The notes under the pieces were generated by a model, which searched no databases, was not told where the DNA came from, and saw only the letters and a program-made list of their open reading frames with translations. The translations under genes and the position numbers were made by a program. A DNA stretch of 64,000 bases from Mesorhabditis belari. Lineage: Eukaryota; Nematoda; Chromadorea; Rhabditida; Rhabditidae. Every line of letters begins with the position of its first letter. Positions within the stretch are counted from its first letter, which is position 1. This document shows positions 46,101-61,100 of the stretch, one piece after another. Location: positions 248,001 through 312,000 of the forward strand of contig CAUEEP010000937.1 of NCBI GenBank assembly GCA_958450365.1, written 5' to 3'.

Positions 46101-49100
46101 GCTTAGAAATTTCTGTCTTAAGACTTCTTTATCTACCAGTATTTAAAAAAAAATATTCACTTGTGTAAATTCTTTCGCCTCTTTCTCCCCCGCAACCCAA
46201 TAGAATGTGCCATTCTCCGGCGGGACCACGATTTTGTAAGCGATTTTCGTGCGGTCCCCATTCGAGAAAGCACCCAGATGAGATCTGAAAATGCATTGAA
46301 ATTCGTTAACACGACAATGTATGTTTTTGTTAGTTTTTGGACTATAAAATGGACTGTAAACCCAAGGGGAATCCGAATCTGTTATTAGTTTTTGATTAAC
46401 TGTAATTTTTGAGTCAATAATATCAGGATAAAAAATGAGCTGGATAATTTTGAAAACTGCAAAATGAAAACTGCATTTACCTATTTAGCACTACATAGGT
46501 TTTCCCTTGAGGATAGTAGATTGTGGTGTGGTTCTCGAGGGCCAAGTCGAGCGGTCGGATCTGGAAAAAGATGCCAATGAAATAATCTATAAAGCTCTAC
46601 AGAATGATCGCGATTTTGAATGAATTTTGCAGAAACACGATTTCTGAAAAGTTTTTGAGACTAAAGTCGTAAAAGAGGAAAAGTTGCCATTTTTCAAGGA
46701 TCGCCCCACCTCTTCCTCCCAAGTTTGATGCTTTCTTTTTCCCTAGTGTTTTTCTTACTAATGCTCATAGCATTGTCTCTAATAGCAAAAATCGCTTAGC
46801 TACGTTTTAGATCATGCGTGGACACTCGTGTCTTATTCGTTGTCTTATCTTATTCGTTGTCTTATCTTATTCGTTGTCTTATCTTATTCGTTGTCTTATC
46901 TTATTCGTTTTTGCTATGACCGAGTGGAATTTGGCCGAAAAGATTTCGATTTCTGATGAGAAAAGTTCAACTGCGATGACTTTTGAAGTTATTGGCATGA
47001 TCTTAGAAAGGATAAACTCTGATATTCAAGACGGAACTTCAACGATGGTGGCAGAATGGTTTGAGCGGCGATTTCATCAACAGGATGAGTGAAGATGAAG
47101 ATGAAGATGATGATGAAGATGATGATGATGAAGATGAAGTTATGCTTTGTTTCAAAGAAGATGAATGAATCGGATTATCGGGTCGTCTTGCAACGTGGAG
47201 TTTTGCCTTTTTGGCGCCGGAATCGCAACAAAAGTTTGATTTTTATGGCGTATTCACAGATGTCGTTGCACAGAGGAATGGTGCAAGAGAATCCTTCTTC
47301 TCTTGGCCGACGTGTTCTCCTGATTTGAATGTTATCGAAAACGTATAGGCGTTTATAGTTCGGGCATTTTGCCCATACGTTAATTCTATTCAATTCAATT
47401 CAAATCTATTCAATCCTATTCAAATCTATTCAATTCTATTCAAATTTTGTATTAATACACATTTTAGTACTTTGATAACTTTCTCTTTGACAACTTTGGT
47501 CAACTTTGGTCAAGAAATCGTGAAATTCAGGAGTGCGGCTTTGTGGAGCAGTGTATAAAGCCTGGATAAAGCCTGGATAAATTATTCCTTAATCTATTTG
47601 CTTATCTATTTGCTTATCTATTTGCTGGATCTTTATTTTATGAACTAGATATCTCAAATACCTTAACAATCAATGCTTTATGTAGGCCCTCGATCGAGAA
47701 AACGATCACATCTGATGGCGCCGAGCCGGACAAAGGAGGAGTGTGCACGACGGAGACCAAACCCTGGTTGAGCTGAAAATCGATAATGTTTTTGATAATA
47801 ATATAGTATCTATACGATAAGAACTTTAGCTTTTAAGTTTTTATCTTTACTTTACTTTTAAGTGAGCATCTCTATCTATTTTTAATTAAGCTTTACTCAC
47901 CTCTTCTTGCGAGAACATTTCCCGATTTCGGTGCGACACGCGCACCCGGGCACCGTTGCGACCATTTTGCACCTAGAATGCACTGTAGTTACTGTAGTAT
48001 ATCGAAAGATATAAAAGTAGATAGATTCGATGAAAATAAAGGTGATTATGGTAGAAAGAGGAACGGGATACAGTTTAGAATGTCAGCAGAATCTGGTGCT
48101 AGACATGGACACTACGAACTACAAACGTAAACTACGAACTACAAACGTAAACTACAAACGCTTCTAATTTGCTTCAAATCTACTGGATTGAGATGATCTA
48201 TAGCTCAAAAAATAGAGAATCTCAAGAGCTTTCGAATGGACTAAAGCAGACCCGAAAATATTCATGCGAAAGAAAGTTACAGTGGCTTGTAGCCTGATAG
48301 TGGTTTGTAGCTTGTAGCCTGACAGTAGTTTGTAGCTCGATCGCTTCGACTACGCACGAGTACGGTTCGTTTCGAGTCAGAACTTGACTGACCACTTGAT
48401 AGATGATACTTTGCGATGGAACGGATGGATGACGGGCAAAGAATTGCGTCTGATCGAGCGGATTAGCACCCCCAGAGACACAGGAAATCATTCGGGGAAA
48501 GGCGATGATCTGTAAAACTTCTTCAAATCGATAAAGCTTCCAGAGTGCCATTTATATCAGTTACCTACAGTACTCTAGTACATTATGCTCTTAACAAATC
48601 CCGTATTCAGATAGAACAGTTGTATCTACTCGTACTACTCTACAATATCCCTTTAAGTCTAGTATCCTTTACAATATTTTACAGCACTCTTTACATCTCT
48701 TACAGTCATGCTAAAACCGTTGTTCAGCAAGTTACAGTATCTCTTATTCGGAAATCGTTATCGCAAACCTCTAAAAGTGGATCTCTGAGTGGTAGGATTC
48801 GAATGGGAATCGTGATTCTTATTCTACTCGCACTCCTCGTTGACTCGCTGACCGGATAGACGAATAGAGCCAATTCATCGTCACGATCCGAATCTCCCTA
48901 AAAACATTACCGTTTTTATTCTATTAAAAGAATTCTATTTATTCTATTAAAAGAATTCTATTTATTCTCTAATATAAGACGCGTCTTCTATTGGACGATT
49001 CCCTTAAATTCTATTTTGTGCTGTAACTACCGTAGTCTCATTTCTTGTCTACCTCGTCGATTTCTACCGGCTTTTTTCTTTTGTTCTTTTTGTTTTTTAT

Positions 49101-52100
49101 TTCATTTTAGCTACTTTTACTTCTTGTAACTTTTGCTTTTCGCTTTTTTTATTTTCAATTTAGTTTCCAATTCCAATTTTTCCAATTAATTGAATCTAGT
49201 AATTTTTAAAATTTAGGTAACGTCAATGAGTGATCGTCAAACGAATTTGAGCAAACGGAAGCGGAGATGCTAAGTGCTGGAAGCAATCGGATATGCAAAG
49301 AAGAACAACAATCTGGAAGCGGGACGACATTTTGACGTCAGCAAGTGCCAAATTCGTGCATGGAGAAAGCAAGAAGCGAGCCTGACCAATGCAAACAAGA
49401 AGTCAAAATGGAAGTTTACTGAAAATGGATTCTGCTCGGCAATCAATCGACGCTTGGCAATCAATCTCGAAAAAAACAATCATCAAATCCTTCAAAGTTT
49501 GCGGCATTATCACGGCAACAGATGTTTCTGAAGATGATTTGATTCACTGCTTTCCTAAAATTCAAACAGCGACGTCAAAGATCGTCGTCAAAGATCGACG
49601 TCAAAGATCGTCAAAGACAAGAATTGATCAATCATTAGTGAACTTGTTTGATGACGTCGATTTGGCTGAGAATATTAACAACTTGGATTATCACTCAGAT
49701 CTGTTAGCATCAACCCCTGTTAGCAACGGAAACTCTGACATCTCGGATTCATCTTCAATTTCTTTGTTAGATTCTATCGATCTAGAAAACGAAGGCCTTA
49801 GAGATGACGTAAACAAAAAAAATTAGGATGAAAGCATTTTGGACTTAAATTGAACAATTTCTGGCGGCGGACGTCGGTTACAATCGTGCAAACTCGACAA
49901 TGCCGTCTTTCAATGGATACTTCATAAAAGACGAGAGAAATTGCGTATTTCCTGCAAGATGATGCAGAAAAAAAGCCCATGACATCTCTCAATGTTTTCA
50001 GGACTCCAAATGAATGGTGTTTTAAAAGTTTGCAGGTTGCAAGGTTGCAAAAGTTTTTCCATCGTCATCATTTCATCAACAAGCCAACAAGGACAAGAAA
50101 GCCAACAAGAGCAAGAAAGCCAACAAGGACAAGAAAGCCAACAAGTGTTGCTCAGAAGACACCAGCAGATTGCGAGAACAATGTTGTTTTTCTTGTTTCT
50201 TTCCGGTAGCGAAAATCCTTGAGTATTTCAAGAACTCTTACATTATGCCTGTAAATGAGTGGCCATCCCCGAAAAAAGTCAATCCACGGGAGCACTCTTC
50301 TCTCCAAATCCAGCCACTCAATGTCTCCATACCGTGGCTGTTTCGCAATCTCCATCAATAAGATCTAGAATTTAAATCATTATACATAATTTTTTTTAGT
50401 GTAAAGTACTGTTCTATAACTATTATAATACTATAACTTTTAAAAACAAGCCTCTTTTGAAACAATCGTCGCCAACTTCTCCAGATTCAAATAGGTTTGA
50501 TTGAGTGCAGTGGAGCCACCTAAAAAATTGCTTTTAAATGCGAGATTTGTTGACTAAAAGCAAAATACTGTCTTATAAATAGAAAAAATAGAATTACAAG
50601 ATTAAATTGAAAAGGCTGTGAGTCTGTGAGATAAAGGAAAGATCCAGTAATTAGTCCTATCATTGTAAGATTTAAACTTTACAAATGCTTTCTAAAATAC
50701 CGTGTTATTGTGATTTAAACTAGGCTATCTTTACTTTATTCATCATAGTACAGTACTCTTGCTTACCTTTTGAAATCGGTACCTTATTGGAACCCAATAG
50801 GTACTTTATTGGAACCAAGAAGGTAGCTTATTGGAACCAAATTGGTAGCTTATTGGAATCAAATTGGTACCTTATTAGAACCAAATTGGTACTTTTTGGA
50901 ACCAAAAAGGTAGCTTATTGGAATCAAATTGGTACCTTATTAGAACCAAATCGATTCCTGACTCGAACCAAATCGGTATCTTTTTGAAAGCAAATCAGTA
51001 GCTTACCTTTTGAAACGTAGATGGCGTTCGTTGTGACGAAATCTTTCAGCGAATCACCCCCAAGTGCCGCATAAGTGGATGAGATTCGGAATCTAAAGTA
51101 AGTCTTATCGTTATATTCTGTTGGCGTGCTATTAGAGTATTTACGGTAATAGGGTTTTATTCTACAGTGATTTACGATCTTTCAAGTCAATTTTTCCGGC
51201 TAGGACAGACTCAAGCACGGTTTTCTGTCCCAGCTTTCTTGCCTGACCCACAAAAGTATTAGGTACTTGGAAAAGAAACTGTGGGTCAAAAAAGTCACCA
51301 TACCACGACTGTTAGTAAAGTAGTGATCCGGTTTGATTAGTATTTTTAGAAACCCCAATATCTCTTTTTAACGATATAAAAAGAATTCTACAGTGATCGT
51401 TTGGCGGAATCTAGTTTCGTCTGCAGTTTCTTTTGCAAGTACTTAATACATGGGCTTCCAGGAGCCAGGTCTGGCCAGAGCTGGTCTGCACCTGGCCAGA
51501 GCTGGTCTGGATCTGATCAGAGCTGGTCTGGATCTGATCAGAGCTGGTCTAGATCTGATCAGAGCTGGTCTAGATCTGGCCAGAGCTGGTCTAGATCTGA
51601 TCAGAGCTGGTCTAGATCTGGCCAGACCTGGTCTATTTCTGGCCAGAGCTGGTCTGGATCTGATCAGAGCTGGTCTAGATCTGGCCAGAGCTGGTCTAGA
51701 TCTGGCCAGCCTATAGTACCAACCTGTGCTCTTCTGGGGCTTTCGTTGTGCTGTTAGCGGTGACGGTGAATGAGAACGAGTCACGCCTTGACCAAATCGT
51801 GTGCTCTGTTGAGAGAACTTTATACGAAACGAGGCGACGATTGATCTAAACGATTATTTAGATATAGTAGATAAATCTTAGAATTATTCAATTATAATAA
51901 TAACATCATTTTGCGTGAAACGATGACTCTCGACGTTGTTGAGGAGAAGTTTTCCGTACTTCGGCGCTTTCATGATCGAGAAACGGATGTCACTGGCGGT
52001 GGCCTGGAGATTAGATTTTGTATCTTGCCTATTCTAGCTATCTTGCCTATTCCAGATATCTTGCCTATTCTAGCTATCTTGCCTATTCTAGCTATCTTGC

Positions 52101-55100
52101 CTATTCTAGTTATATTATAAATTTAGTATCAACTGTGATGCTAATCTTTTTTCGAGTGCAGAAGATAAGCGCCGTAAAGCTGGACTTCTGGAGAAAACTG
52201 CTCGAAAGATGGCAAGAAGTGAATGAATGGAATAATTTTCGAAAATATCCGCTTCTATCATTTTGAGCGCTATTGTAGATCTAAAAAGTTACGGAAACAA
52301 AAAATTGTTTACCCCGGGAATGTTGGCTCTAAGCAGATCAACGCTGATGATCGCATTTGCATCCGGCGCACAAAGGAGACGCGAATTCGCCTCGAGAATC
52401 ACGTTAACCTGAAAACGAAACAAAAAAACGTGCGAAAGTAGCTTCTCTACAAAACCTGACTATCCGATGTCTCAATGGTAAACCACTCGGGCCCAACTTG
52501 ATGCAATCCATCGGAAAGCAAAAACGAGAAGCCACCAGAGCCAAAAGTCGCATCTAGAGATATAAAATTGATCGAAAATATCCGAAATTCTTACTTGGAC
52601 TTTTGTAAAAAGCTAATAGTCCATCATCGATTTCCCTTTGCGAAAAGTTGTAAATCGGAAGCTCGGGTTGCACGAGCTGAATGAGTTTTTATAAAGAAAC
52701 AGTTGAAAAATCGAGACCTAAGAAGCATTTCGCATTTCCTTATCTCTCTAGAGTTGGTTCCTTATCTCCACAAATTTGGTTTCTTATCTCTATCCCGAAG
52801 CATTTCGCTCACCGTGCCGCAGTCGGGAACGCCATTTTCTATGACCCACAAGGTCCGGCTTCGACCCCCCCGTAGTGTCAGCCAGTTCATATTTTTTTTA
52901 GGAAATTATCTTTGTAGCTTCACTTTAAAAATCGACATGTTTAGCTCTACAAAATAAGCTATTGTACGTTATTTTTCGTTCACATTTGAGTCACTAAAAG
53001 ATAGCTTAGAAAAGTGTGAAAAAATTTCGGTTTTTTTGTCTAATAAAAAAGTTCTACTGAAGAAAATGTCATATATTTGTAGTTGAACTTATAGAGATTT
53101 TTTCCTGCATCGAATGGTTACAAATTTATAGAAAAATATTAATTCTGCGCGATTTTATGCAACTAGTTCGGATTCGGACGCTAGCTCGGATTCCGACGCT
53201 AAATTGTTAAATCTCACTAACCCTGGCCACAAATCCATTAGACGGTCTCGAGATCAGATAGGCGATTTGCTCGGATGGCGTGTCGACGTCCTGAAATTGT
53301 TCCTTGTGAGTACTGAAAAGAAAATTCAGACAAACATAGGAACAGAATTGGAACCGAAAGGGGATCGAATTGGAACCGAATCGGAATCGAAAGGGGATCG
53401 GATCGGAACCGGACCGGAACTCATGGAATCGAAATGGGAATTGAATTGGAATCGAATAGGAACCGGACCGGAAGCCATGGAATCGAAATGGGAATTGAAT
53501 TGGAATCGAATAGGAACCGGACCGGAACCCATGGAATCGAAATGGGAATTGAATTGGAATCGAATAGGAACCAAATGGGAACCGGACCGGAAGCCATGGA
53601 ATCGAAATAGGAACCAAATGGGAATTGAATTGGAATCGAATAGGAACCGGACCGGAAGCCATGGAATCGAAATGGGAATTGAATTGGAATCGAATAGGAA
53701 CCAAATGGGAACCGGACCGGAAGCCATGGAATCGAAATAGGAACCAAATGGGAACCAAATGGGAATCGAATCGGAACCGAATCGGAACCGAATGGGAACA
53801 GGAAAAAAAGAACAGAAAAGTACAGGCTGAGTACGGTAAAGAGTACCGCAATAAATACTATAAGGAGCATTGGGTTCTGACAAGTACACTGTAATACGGT
53901 AACATGTATTTTTAAACACTGACCTCAGTTCCGAGGTGGCTATTTGTAATGAGCGCTTGATTTGTACTGGATACCCTCAAAATTTCATTTCGAATCAGGA
54001 GTGGACCTGGAAAGTTCAATATTAGGATAATTTAAATAATTTAGATATGTTTAAATATATTTAGATCTATTTTCTACCGTAACCCGCTCAACTACAGTAA
54101 CCCGGCTTAGCTACCGTCACAAATGAACGCACTTTGTTTATTCTGTTGTGCAACGAGCAGCTCGACTTGTTTCGCGTTTGTGCACGTGTTCTCACTGATA
54201 CAAGCGATTATCTGAAATAGAGAAACGATAACGAATCGATGTTAGATAACGGATCGATATTAGATCATTTTCTAATAAATTCTAGCATTATAACAATTAG
54301 ATTATATCAATTTTTTTACCTGAAAAGTATCCCGATCGACATTCGCCGCTTTGTCAGAGACGTAGACGATTCGACGCTCGCGCAGCTCACTTCCGGCAAA
54401 GGAATCGAAAATGATTGATTTGAAAAGATTCGACTGAACTTACAGTAATTCAAACTAGCTACCGTAAGCTGATCTAACTACCCTAGCTACAGTAGACAGC
54501 TACAATAGACAGCTACAATAGACAGCTACAGTAGACAGCTACAGTAGACAGAAGTCTCTAGATCTTCTAGCTCTTGTTGTAATATCTTCTACAAGAAAGC
54601 CGTAGCTGCAAGAAAGACCCAACCGATAGCTGTAATATTCGCAATCGTCCATCCATCTCTTACAATCCATCCAGATCTCGGCGGGGAGACAATCTTCAGC
54701 ATATAATCATCTTTATCCGACGAATGGACACCAATCGATTTCGGTGATAAAACAGCACTTCCACCGGAGAGTACGTGGATTGATGAGGTGTTGAGAGTGA
54801 CCTGGAAATGGGAAATGGACATGGGAAATGAGGAAGGTGTTTCTTAATCTTTCAATTAGTTTTAAGCCCAGATAAAATTCGGGTGCTGAAGCATCAAAAC
54901 GCAAAACAAACGTTTCTAAAAAGGAAGGAAAAAGGACAGACAGAAGGACAGACAGACAGAAGGACGGACAGATAGACAGACAGACGGAAGGACAGACAGA
55001 CGAACGGACAGACGGACAGATAGACGGACAGACGGACAGATAGACGGACAGACGGACAGATAGATGGACAGACGGACAGACAGACGGACAGACAGACGGG

Positions 55101-58100
55101 CAGCCAGAAGGATGGATGAACACTGCTCTTTTACAGTAGATATCTAGATATTCATAGAACTAGAACTCACATGATGTTCGTAGATATCAATATAGATTGT
55201 GTAGGGTCCTTTTGATGCATGAGGACTTCGGATTTGCAGAGTGAACGAGTCTCGACCGGCCGCTTTACCCGTGTGAAGATATTGGAGGCGAGAGGTGTCG
55301 ATATCGAATTGAGTGAATGAGGAAACATATGAAGAACCTGGAAATGCTTGGAGTTAGCTATGAAGTTGGATATACGGTAACATCTAGGTCGGGTTACGGT
55401 AGCTTCATTACAGTAGAATATCATGTGCAACAAACCGTCATCCAAAACGAGATGCCCAGCGGTGGGGTGTCGATTGATCGTGTAGACGAGTTGGCCAGAT
55501 CGAGTCACGCCATCACTCTGTAATTGAATTGAATGTTCAATTGAATGATCAACCATCTTAGTTTTCTAAATGATGAAGAAGCGACCAATCCTTGAGCTAA
55601 AAAGCTACCAATCCTTGAGCTAAGAAGCTACCAATTCTTGAGCTAAGAAGCTACCTTCCTTGAACTAAGAAGCTACCAATCCTTGAGCTAAGAAGCTACC
55701 AATCCTTGAGCTAAGAAGCTACCAATCCTTGAGCTAAGAAGCTACCTTCCTTGAACTAAGAAGCTACCAATCCTTGAGCTAAGAAGCTACCAATCCTTGA
55801 GCTAAGAAGCTACCAATCCTTGAGCTAAGAAGCTACCAATTCTTGAGCTAAGAAGCTACCAATCCTTACCAGAAGCTAAAAAACTAAAGGCTTAAGAATT
55901 TACCTGTAGTAGAGTGTTGTTATCAATCGTTGTAGCTCCGCCAACAGGCACGGAGAGCGCCTCGGATCGTCGCAACTCCAATGAGGCGCCCAGGGATCGT
56001 AGGGTTAGGATTATCTAAAGAATAAAGTCCAAGGTTCAATGTACTCTTCTTTGGAAGACTACTGTAATCTTCTTTGAAAGACTCACTTCAGCTTGCAGCT
56101 TCTTTACCCCAATGCTGACGGTGATCGGCTCTTGTTTAGCTGAGTGGACGGTATAGAAAAGTGCCCCGTCAGCAATGTCCTGAAAAACTTTACTTTATTC
56201 CTGCAATGTCAGCAATGTCCTGAAAAACTATAGTAAGATTCAGACCAAAGTACGGTTGTTATTGTCCCTGAAAACCCGTTGAAAGCACAAATTAAACCCT
56301 GACTTGTTGTGTGAAGCTTGATGCCACCCTCGCCGTTCCATTCCTTTTCAAAACGAAATGCACGCTTGGGGTGGAGTAGAGAATCTCTGCCAAATCCACA
56401 TCGTCATTCGTTTTCACCGACAGATTTCCACGAGTCACTTCTGAAAAGAGATTCTTTAGCTTATCGGACATTTGACGAGGGCATTGGACATTTGACGAGG
56501 ACATCGGCCATTCATCTGACGCCCCGCCCCTTCTGCTATTGGGAATCTAATTTTGAGCTCAAATTTCTTGGTGTTGAGCTGTTGAATTTAAATATTCTTG
56601 ATATTATTCGACGCGCAAAAGCTTGGTGCAAATCTATTTACATTGAACAGTTGAACATGAAGAAATTTGAGCTCAAAGGTAGATTGCCATTGGCGAGGTT
56701 GGATTGCTTTTTAAAGATACTCAGTCTTAGCGTTTAACTTTCTAGTCTGGTCTAGTCTGTTATTCTCCAGTTTGGTCTAGTCCATTACTTTCTAGTTTGG
56801 TCTAGTTTTAAACCAAGTTACCGTTAAGACTGAGTATCTATTCTCTTCCCAACTCACCGATTTGCGGCCGATCGCCCGGTTGACAACAGTAGACAAATTC
56901 AGCCACTCCAATTTCGATGAATGGTTGACGAGCTATGATTCTCAAAGATGCGGTCACAGAATGTTTCCCATCGAAAACCGTGTACCTGCAAAAGCTTTTG
57001 CGTTGAGAGATGCTTTCATTTCAGCTACCTCATCGTGAAATTATCTCGATTCCCCAAATGTCGAATCATAATTTTCTTTTTGATGAGATCCTCTTGAGTG
57101 AATGTATTTGTTGTTAAATGTGGTGAGAGAGTCGACAAAAGTGACGCGTCTTTTGAGCCCGAATCGAATGAGAACTGAAAGCTTTCCGGATAGCAAATTA
57201 GATCGTATCCTGTAACCTGTAGCGGCATCGAATCAATATCCTCATCTTTCCATTCTAAAAGATATGGATAGAGTACTCGTTCGCCTTTTGGTTCCATCTA
57301 AAGCATTGTATAGAATATTATGTTATGTTATATTATATATTATATTATGTTATGTTCTATTATATTATATTATACATTCTATTATATATTATATTCTATT
57401 ATATATTATATTAGGGTGGTGCAAAAGAAACTGCCGACGGGTATCAGCTCTCATTTATCAGAAACGAGCGATGCTAACAGCATTATTTTTTATGTTTTGT
57501 TCGCATATCTATTTGCTATTTATTTCGACATTTGAATTTTTGGTTATTGTTTATTTTATTTAAAAAGGCTTATATTTTTAATTTAGATCATGATGGAGCA
57601 AAAGTTTGTGCTACGAGCAGCATTACGGTTCCAATATGGTTCCGTATTGGAACCGTATTGGAACCGTATTAGATGAAAAAAGGAGCCGTATTGGAACCGT
57701 ATTAGATGAAAAAAGGAGCCGTATTGGAACCGTATTGGAACCGTATTGGATCAAAATAGGAACCATATTGTAACCGTATTGGATCCGTATTGGAACCGTA
57801 TTAGATGAAAAAAGGAGCCGTATTGGAACCGTATTGGAACCGTATTGGAACCGTATTAGATGAAAAAAGGAGCCGTATTGGAGCCGTATTGGAGCCGTAT
57901 TGGAACCGTATTGGAACCGTATTGGAACCGTATTGGAACCGTATTGGAACCGTATTAGATGAAAAAAGGAGCCGTATTGGAACCGTATTAGATGAAAAAA
58001 GGAGCCGTATTGGAGCCGTATTGGAACCGTATTGGAACCGTATTGGAACCGTATTAGATGAAAAAAGGAGCCGTATTGGAACCGTATTGGAACCGTATTG

Positions 58101-61100
58101 GATCAAAATAGGAAGCGTATTGGAGCCGTATTAGATCAAAATAGGAACCCTATTGGAACCGTATTAGATCAAAATAGGAAGCGTATTGGAGCCGTATTGG
58201 AACCGTATTAGATCTTGCGAAAATATTCCATTGTGATCATGTCACCATCGAGTGCCATCTTTTTTTTTAATTTACCGTCAAATCGGCAGTTTCTTTTGCA
58301 CCACCCTAATATTATGCTTTAGATTCTGTTCTTACAAAAATTGTTTCCTCTCCAGTCAGCCTCGGCGCATTGTCGTTGTGTAAAATAATGGAAAATGTCA
58401 GCAATAGAGGGATTCTCGTCCCACCACGAAAAGCCGATTCGGCCACAAGCGAAACACGATCGAAACGAGATTCCGAGCCGGTATGGTTGTAGAAAAGACT
58501 AAAAACTCGTAATATTATTTGATCATTTGGCTTTGGCTTAATTTTCTTTAAACCATGGTTTTCTGTAAACCAGTAGACTACGATAGTTTTTAGCATCTTT
58601 TAGAGAATGGATTAGAAAATGGCTTCGAAAATGGCTTAGAAAACAAATTTCTAAGCCGTTTTCTCTCTTCACTCACCGTCCCTCCGTGATGTGAGCGGTG
58701 GTGAAATTCTGTCCAGCTTTCAGTTGATAGAGTTGACCTTTAGAAAGATTATTGATATTAAATTATATTATGAAGATTATGAAGATCAATTTTGTTTTAT
58801 AATTAGAAAGAAAAGCCAAAGAAAAGCCATAGAAAAGCCAAAGAAGCCAAAGAAGCCAAAGAAGCCAAAGAAGCCAGGGAAGCCAAAGAAGCCAAGGAAG
58901 CCAAAGAAGCCAAAGAAGCCAGGGAAGCCAAAGAAGCCAAAGAAGCCAAGGAAGCCAAAGAAGCCAAGGAAGCCAAGGAAGCCAAAGAAGCCAAAGAAGC
59001 CAGGGAAGCCAAAGAAGCCAAGGAAGCCAAGGAAGCCAAAGAAGACAAAGAAGACAAAGAAGCCAAAGAAAAGCCAAAGAAGCCAAGGAAGCCAAAGAAG
59101 CCAAAGAAGACAAAGAAAAGCCGAAGAAAAGCCTATAGCTTTAAGATTTTCAAACCTTTTTGATCTTTCACTGCCAAAAACCCGAATTGTGGTGGAATGG
59201 CAACAGTGAAAAGGAAATTTTTATCATCCGGAGTCGACAATGAGAGAAAATCGGAGGTGATCTAAAGTAAAGTATTTTTCTGTTTGTGCTCATTTAAACG
59301 AATCGATTCTGGGACAAATCAGAGCTGCTGAATGGGTTCTTTATACTATAGAACTATAGAAAGTACGTCAATCAGCTGCTGAATGGTTTCTTTATACTAT
59401 AGAACTATAGAAAGTACTCCAATCAGCTGGTGAATGGGTTCTTTGTAACATAGAACTTTAGTTCTGTATCATTTTTGGATAATTTCATAGTACTATCATT
59501 CATTTCACAGTACTATCATTCATTTCAGCACTAACCGATGTCGTCATTCCCTCATCAACAACAACTGTTCGATTCAATAAATGAATCGAGGCAGGCGATG
59601 GTAGGAAAACGATCTCGAAACGTTGAGTCTATGAGAATTAGGTAGAATAATTTAGGTAGAATAGTTTAGGTAGAATAATTTCTCCAAATTTTACCTCTGA
59701 TTGTACGGATGGAGCAATGATTTTAAAGAGAAAATAATCATTGAGAATCGAGTATTGCATGAAATGGAGTTTGTAGGAAAGAGAACCAGAGTCGATGTCC
59801 TGAAATGGAAAACCTTTATGTAAAAGAGAGGGAATCGACTAGACAAAGGGGAGGAAAAGGGGAAGCCTTTTATACTGAAGCGGTTTGCCAGATGGGGAAG
59901 CGACAGTGCGCGCACACAAAGAAGCCAATCATTTACAGCTAATCATTCTAGCTAGTCATTCTTTGTAGATGACCGGTAAAAGAAATTCGGCTATAAATTT
60001 GTACCCAGGGGTTTTCGGGGTCAGTGAATCGATTGGAGCTATTCATTTAGCTATTCGACTAGTTTTTGGGAGCATTTTTTGCCTCTAAGCTTTCTTTTTG
60101 CGTTTCACGATCTTGGCACTAGGTTTGTTTTGGGTTTTGGTTTGAAAATCAGCTTTAACGATCTGTTTTGATCCATTTTGACGATCCAATTCGGTCTATT
60201 TAGATCTACCGGTTTATTTAGAGCTATTGTCGACAAAATTCCTCCACGACAACGCTCGGGCGCATGTCGCAAAAATCACCCAGCAGAAAATTGAAGAAAT
60301 GGGCTGCGAAGTCCTGCCTCATCCGCCATACAGCCCAGACTTGGCGCCATCTGTTCTGTTCAATGCACTACCATCTGTTCCGATCAATGCACCACTCCTT
60401 GGCCGAGAAAAAGTTCAAGAACCGCGACGAGGTCCAAATTTGGGTGTCCAACTTCTTCGAGTCGCAGCCGGTCGAGTTCTTCAAGAAGGGCATCCATTCT
60501 CTGCGTGAACGTTGGCGACAAGTCATTGATGCAGATGGTGAATACCTTTTGGATTAATGTATTGTTATCTTGTTTTTATAATAAACTAAACTTTTAACGA
60601 AAACGCGCATTTCTTTTTTACCAACCTAATATTTAGATGAGAAAAATCGGTATAGTACATAGATTTCTAGCTATTAAGCAATATGCTCTAGCTATTAAGC
60701 AATATGCTCTAGCTTCTAAGCAATAAGCTCTAGCTATTAAGCAATATGCTCTAGCTATTAAGCAATAAGCTCTAGCTTTTAAGCAATAAGCTCAAGCCAT
60801 TAAGCTCAAGCTCAAGCTATTAAGCAATAAGCTCTAGCTATTAAGCAATATGCTCTAGCTTCTAAGCAATAAGCTCTAGCTTTTCTATCTCTTTTTTCTA
60901 TAAGTGTCATGCCTGTTGAGTGAAATTCGATGAGACTCCAATCCTGCGATTTCTGGCACCAATTTTCCTCGACAAAATCCCATACTTTGGTGGTTCTAAA
61001 CAATAGAAAATTAACCGAAAGCTACAGTAATCTTTTCTAAGATGGAAATTGTAAATTCTCTTATTTAATATGTAAATTATCTAGTATCTAAATCATTTAA

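Noticed and set aside
53204..53919. Overlapping ORFs of 150-214 codons over the GGAATCGAAT repeat
   Set aside because: They are repeat frames; the real exon here is the CSPG-like segment on the minus strand at about 53,216-53,310.
54713..55123. Cys/Ser-rich [12 protein letters not shown]
   Set aside because: Tetranucleotide microsatellite reading frame.
58691..59209. KKPKKP-rich 172-codon ORF on the plus strand
   Set aside because: A 9-base repeat keeps the frame open; the flanking codons overlap minus-strand CSPG exons.
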